DNA from: Symsagittifera roscoffensis
Lineage: Eukaryota; Xenacoelomorpha; Acoela; Convolutidae
Assembly (NCBI RefSeq): GCF_963678635.1
Contig: NC_087066.1
Location: forward strand, 17,355,275-17,419,274
Reading direction: 5' to 3'
DNA length: 64,000 bases
The position numbers were made by a program, and so were the translations under genes. Below, in pieces: positions 58,331-64,000 of the stretch; position 1 is the stretch's first letter; every line of letters begins with the position of its first letter. The notes under the pieces were generated by a model. The model ran no database searches, was not told the origin of the DNA, and worked only from the letters and a program-made list of their open reading frames with translations.

Positions 58331-61300
58331 GGACTGGTTGGGTAAACTGTATTAGAGACCACACTTTTCTGCCCTCCTCTCTTTAGTAATTGCTGCATGC
58401 GATATTGGTAAATATGCAAAAAAATCGTAGGGCCATTAATCTTGACAAAGATAGCTCGAACATGGCGGAAAAAGTGTCACCGGCTTTTAAGTAAAGCAGC
58501 CAAAATGTTTTTTTTTCCACCAACCAACAAATTGTGGACACAAAAAAGTCTTCGAAAAATTGTCATACATTATATGATGATCATAGAAAATTTTTTTCTA
58601 AACTTTGAAAAACTGAGGAAAATTGGAGTGAAGTAAGTTTTCGCTTTTTTTTGTCAATCGATACATGCTGACATGTTTTGTAGTAGTTAATCTATAAAAC
58701 TTACCAACGAGACATCAAATAAATTTCTAGACTTTCGAAACCACTTTGAAAGCTTAGTTATTAGACTGTCAAGTTTTCATTAGATTTAATTCCAACTCAG
58801 TAGTTTGACATATCAGAGGTAATGTACAGCAATAGCAAAGTTATTAAGGGAAAAATTATTGATAAAACGTTTCTTTAAATTTTTTGCTTGCTATCTTTAG
58901 CAGTAAAGTCACTCACTAACCAAATCGATTTAACCCCTGAAATCTTTTTAATTATTCCAATGCTTCTTGTTGAAAATAAAGAGAAAAGTTTTTATAGTGT
59001 TAATTTAACAACTAGAAATTGACATAACTGTTTGATTTCTGCTTGACTCGAACTATTCGACTCGAAGCAAGATAAAATGTTTGTTAAAAGCGTTTTTACT
59101 CCACGTGCTTTGCAATTCTAGCTTTTAAAATTTTGAACAAATTTACATATTTTGTTATTTAAGGCACCACATCTTATCTTTTTTTGTAACTATATAACGA
59201 TTTTTGAAAAATATTTTTCGTTCTTAAAATGAGTTAGAACACTAAAACGACTTTTGGCAGCTTGCTGCAAGATAAATGTAGAATAAAACTCTTTTGATGA
59301 TAACGGTGGTATGTTGGCTAAAGTAAATTGATTTGGGTGTCTTGATTTAAACTCTTCTAGTTTTTTTGAGGTAGCAGCAGATAAAAATTTGTGGGTTTTT
59401 CCATCAATAAAGCTACCCAAATCTTCTGGTTTTGCACCAAAAAAGTTTTCACTGTTTTTAAAGAAGCATTAGTTTTACCATCTGCAAAAAAAGCCAATTT
59501 TGAATTCTATCTGGCAGCGTTAGAAAATCTGAACTCATGCAATCTAGTGAAACAAAAATTCTTCTAGCCTAACAAAATCAGTTCATTTAAAGACCCACCA
59601 AACGTAAACATAGCCTTTCGGTTATACGGGTAGCCTTCAATAATTCAATTTTATAGTCGGTCTGATTTTAATCCAATTAGTAGTGCTATAGTTGCTGGTG
59701 TGTGTTCATGAGCTATCCATGTTTCATATAAAGTCCCGCAAAAAAAGTGAAGATTGGCTGTTGAATTTAGCGTGCCATTTCTATCACAGCGTTTCACATC
59801 GCTTAACAGTTCAGAAACATCTCCGGCTGCTATAGTCAATTTATTTAAACCTAAATCTGAGCAAGCGTTACTTTTGTTCAGGTGATTTGATTTTAAAACA
59901 AAGCAAAAAAATCCAAACAATAAAACCTACGCAATAGCTTTTCATTAAAAAGGTTTAACTAAATTAGTGATAACATGCATTCCATAAAATTTGACATGTC
60001 CAATATTTTTTCCTGCAAAATATATGAGTTTTTTTGTTAAGCTAAAATGCATCAATTCAATTTTTCTAATGCTGCCAGACTCATATCAAAGCAGATTTTT
60101 TTTTGCAGATTTTACAACTAACGCCCCTTTAAAAACATTAGTCCTTTTAGCTTTTTTTTATTATGGTGCAGAACTGCTAAATTGTTGCAAGCTATGATTT
60201 GAGAAAAATCAACAAACAAATCACTTACCGCTGCTACTTCTTGAAAAACAAACAAACGCTCACTAAATGGGTAGTTTTACTACGAAAAACAACACTCACA
60301 AATTTTTAAATAGCTGGAGGACTGTAAATCGAAACGCGGACACCATTTTATTCTGGGCAGAATACAAGCATTAGCAAAAAATTTTGAAAAGTTCCAGATA
60401 AAATTCGAATTGTACCCATCATTTATTTTACAGCAAGCAGCCAATAGCTTGTTGTCATAAAAGAAAAAAAAACAAAGCAAAGCAAAGTTCTATAAAAAAT
60501 GTTCCGAAAATTTTTCAACAGTAGTTTTCTTCAGCAAACAAATTTGCTCAAAACAAAGTCGTCGTAGGGTTCTAAATCAATTTTACAACATTAGACAATT
60601 TTCATCAAAAACTACTTTTTTACAAAAATAATGAGAATCACTGCCTTAAATAATAGAATAAGTAACTTCGTTCGAGAAAATGCTAAGCACTTGAAGTAAA
60701 AATGCTAATTTAAAACAATTGATATTTCTTCAAGTAAATCAAATAACTTGAGTTGGTACGTGGTTAAGGTTACAATTGATTATGTTTGTTTCAAATTAAT
60801 CAATCAAGGCAATGAAAAGAGATAGTCACTCTATTTTCGGCAAAAAGGCATTGGTTTTAAAAACCAATTCAAGGCTAAGATTTTAAAATCCAATAAGAAT
60901 TTTAAAACCTAATAAATAAGTTTTGAAAGTGGTTTCTAAAGTCTGGATTTTTATTTGATAGCTCAGTGATGAAACATATATTTAAATAAAAATTAATTTG
61001 TTACTTCTTCAAGTAAAGACACCAAAATTTTCCCCAAAAACTCAGACTGAAAGTTCCAATTCTGTCTGATTAAATTACTGCAAGCATTTGATTATTGTCC
61101 TGAACTTTGATATTAAAGAACCAATTAATATCCTAATAATTTGTTTTGTTGTGCCTAGAATTTTTTGATTGTTAGGTAATGATCTTTTGCTGCTTTTTTT
61201 CCTTGCGTGTGACCTTTATTTCGCCATGCTTGAGCTACCTTCATCAAAACTAATGGCCAATGGATGTTTTTGCACTTTTAGCTATACCCTAAGCAGCAGT

Positions 61301-61907
61301 TTTTCAGGAGAGGAAAGCATCCTAGAGTAGTGTATTATAAAGGTTAGTCATCCAGTCCTAGATCCAGATATCTAGCAACCTATCCTTACTTCTGTCAAGC
61401 CATTCATCGATTTGTAAAAGCTTGCAAGTATTTAGCTATTCAACTAACCAATTTTCCATCAAGCATTCCATGCAACCAGCCATTCAATCAACATGTCAAT
61501 CAACGATTTATTAATTCATCCATTGATCTGTCCAACCATCCATACAGCAGCAATCTATTCATTCCTTGTCCATCCTTTCAACCACCCAAAGATCTATACT
61601 TCCGTCTATCCACAAGTCTATCTATCCATTCTTTCATGCATCCTATTGCTATGAATCTATCCATCCATCTAACTATCTATATCTCTATCCATTGATTCAA
61701 CGAGCAAATATTTTATCCATTAATGTTGTACTCATCATGCATCTTTGCAGGCACCCAAAAAAACTATTCGTCCATCCATCAGTCCATTCATCCACAAAGC
61801 TATCTAACCAATCTTTAATCCACCCAAGATGGCATCAATCTGTTCATCTATCTAAACAACCAGTAAGCCAACCCTCCTTTTATTCAAGGAGCCATTGTTT
61901 CGTAGAA
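57110..61907 (+). repeat. 4,793-bp tandem unit, copy 1, internally palindromic
   Basis: Sequence from about 57110-57121 to 59207 recurs with few differences at 61908-64000, offset 4,793 bases. Because copy 2 starts where this unit ends, the two are head to tail. Within the unit the left part (about 57.8-59.54 kb) and right part (about 60.06-61.90 kb) are diverged reverse complements centred near 59.8 kb. Examples are GACAGAAGTAAGGATAGGT (58290s) against its complement at 61390s, and GCTGCCAGA...TTTTTGCAGAT on opposite strands near 59500 and 60070. Frames at 59190-59420 and 59651-59920 (minus) have no recognised domain. Confidence 0.8.
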
Positions 61908-64000
61908 TTAGAGGAGATTTGGAAGGATTAGTTGCTAGATCAACAATCGTTGACTAGATGATGTACAGCTAGATGGATGGTTTGCTAGCTGGATAGGCAG
62001 TTGAAAAAATGGCTGATTCGCTGATTCGATGAATGGTAGGATGGATGAATGCTTTAATGGATAGCTTGATAAATTACTGATTGGATAGTTGGAATGCAGG
62101 ACGGATAAAAAGCTAGGTGAAACGACAGGATGCAAATATGACTAGATGTAAGTTTAGATGGATAACTGGCTAATTGACTGGATGGATAACAGATGCCTAT
62201 AACGAGAGATGCAATACAACTAGATAAATGATTTGCTCGAGGTATGGATAACATTCCGATTTAGAAGATGGGTAGGCAGTAGTATAAATGGCTAGATTTT
62301 TAGATGGATGAATGACAGGATGGATGGTCGGCAGGGTTGAATCATGCTTCGCGGAAGGGCAAAATAATTAGCTGAATGGATCGGTGTTCGAAATCATAGG
62401 CGTCTGAAGTGATGCATAGTTTCACGGACGAGAAGATGACTGATGGCTGGACGTATGGTTGGATAGCTAGACCGATGGATTGCTTGATGATTGGATAGCC
62501 GTGGGGCTGACTTGGTTTCATAGACAACTTTGATGGATAGATGGCTGGTAGGCTGGTAATATGGACGGTTGGTTGATCAGACTGAGAACTCTTCACATGA
62601 AAAATTGGATAGATGGCTTGCCGGTTAGTCAAATGGATGGATTGATTGATGCCTCATAGATGGATGACTGATTGGATGGCTAGATTTGTGGATGGTTCGA
62701 CGATTAGATGTTTGGGCGGCTGAAAGGATGGACCTTTAGTATATAAATTGCTGCTGTATGCATGGTTGATTAATCTATTGTTGAAAAAATTGCTCGATGG
62801 ATAAATCGATGAATGGCTGACTGGTTAGTTAGATGGATGGATAGATTGATTCGACTTGGATGGATGACTGATTGAATAGATAGCTTTGTTGTTGGATGGA
62901 CAAGCAGATACTTGAACGACCGAAAGAATGGGCAATGAGTACATATATTGCTTCTGTTTGGATGATTGGAAGGATCAATGGATTAATTAATGGCTCGTTG
63001 GATAATGCAATGAATGGATGGCTAGTTGCATGTATTGCTTGATGAATAGATGACTGGTTGAATGTTTATATAGTTAGATGTTTTAACGAATGAACGGATG
63101 GCTTGACAGAAGTAAGGATAGGTGGTAAGATATCTGGATCTAGGACTGGTTGGGTAGCCTGTATTAGAGATAACACTTTTCTGCCCTCCTCTCTTTAGTA
63201 ATTGCTGCATACGATATTGGTAAATATGCAAACAAATCATAAGGCCATTAATCTTGACAAAGAGAGCTCGAACATGGCGGAAAAAGTGTCACCGGCTTTT
63301 AAGTAAAGCAGCCAAAATGTTTATTATCCACCAACCAACAAATTGTGGACACAAAAAAATCTTCCAAAGATTGTCATACATTATATGATGATCATAGAAA
63401 ATTTTTTTCTAAACTTTGAAAAACTGAGGAAAATTGGAGTGAAGTAAGTTTTCGCTTTTTTTGTCAATCGATACATGCTGACATGTTTTGTAGTAGTTAA
63501 TCTATAAAATTTACCAACGAGACATCAAATAAATTTCCACATTTTAGAAACCACTTTGAAAGCTTAGTTATTAGACTTTCAAGTTTTCATTAGATTTAAT
63601 TCAAACTCAGTAGTTTGACATATCAGAGGTAATGTACAGCAATAGCAAAGTTATTAAGGGAAAAATTATTGATAAAACGTTTCTTAAAATTTTTTGCTTG
63701 CTATCTTTAGCATTAAAGTCACTCACTAACCAATTCGATTTAACCCCTGAATTTTTTTGAATTAATCCAATGCTTCTTGTTGAAAATAAAGAGAAAAGTT
63801 TTTATAGTGTTAATTGAACAAATAGAAATCAACATAACCGTTTGATTTCTGCTTGACTCGAACTGTTCGACTCGAAGCAAGATCAAATGTTTGTTAAAAG
63901 CGTTTTTACTCCACGTGCTTTGCAATTCTAGCTTTTAAAATTTTGAACAAATTTACATATTTTGTTATTTAAGGCACCACATCTTATCTTTTTTTGTAAC
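61908..64000 (+). repeat. 4,793-bp tandem unit, copy 2 (cut by window edge)
   Basis: Near-identical to 57115-59207, with scattered substitutions such as AGGTGTCTG/AGGCGTCTG and small indels. It still matches at the last base of the window, so the unit continues to the right. Confidence 0.9.

Noticed and set aside
59190-59920. Two minus-strand frames as a broken gene in the palindrome centre
   Set aside because: No recognised domain. The intervening sequence has many stops. Kept only as a possible remnant in the palindrome finding.

Overview
This is a stretch of an AT-rich animal genome. Genes are spliced with GT-AG introns, one intron is nearly 9 kb long, exons are GC-richer than their surroundings, and vertebrate-style AATAAA signals follow the genes. 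The one confidently identified gene is a muscle-type myosin regulatory light chain, so the organism is a metazoan, most likely an invertebrate. I cannot name the phylum. There is one 200-base assembly gap (24805-25004).

Layout. 1-4773 (minus strand): the 5' part of an LTR-type retrotransposon, with a small upstream ORF, a gag-protease ORF broken by one in-frame TAG, a CCHC zinc knuckle and a retropepsin active site; pol lies beyond the left edge. 8385-18635 (plus): a four-exon myosin regulatory light chain gene. Its 8.8-kb intron 2 holds a MITE, an inverted-repeat element, a 2,079-bp tandem duplication and a tRNA-derived SINE. 18.7-34.8 kb: gene-poor DNA with decayed DNA transposons (a FLYWCH/MULE-like fragment duplicated in tandem, a BED-finger hAT transposase relic, hAT-type MITEs), minisatellites and the gap. 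34.9-49.0 kb: three PLAC8-family (cysteine-rich membrane protein) loci, two apparently intact and one frameshifted, plus a compact single-exon gene for a small secreted protein with a six-residue Cys loop. 35.6-52.5 kb: inverted ~530-bp arms of one foldback-type element family, in three pair-wise arrangements. 52.8-58.3 kb: degenerate tetranucleotide DNA, first (TTAC)-like, then (GGAT)-like. 57.1-64.0 kb: a tandem duplication with a 4,793-bp period, each unit a large diverged palindrome.

The genes do not form an evident pathway. The PLAC8 loci look like a local family produced by duplication. The secreted-peptide gene sits between two inverted foldback arms and has its own TATA-like box and poly(A) signal. 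The most interesting items are this peptide gene, the foldback family, the 387-bp element with a 9-bp target duplication, and the palindromic tandem unit at the right end. Most other open frames here are short, lack recognisable domains and look like chance frames in AT-rich repeats.
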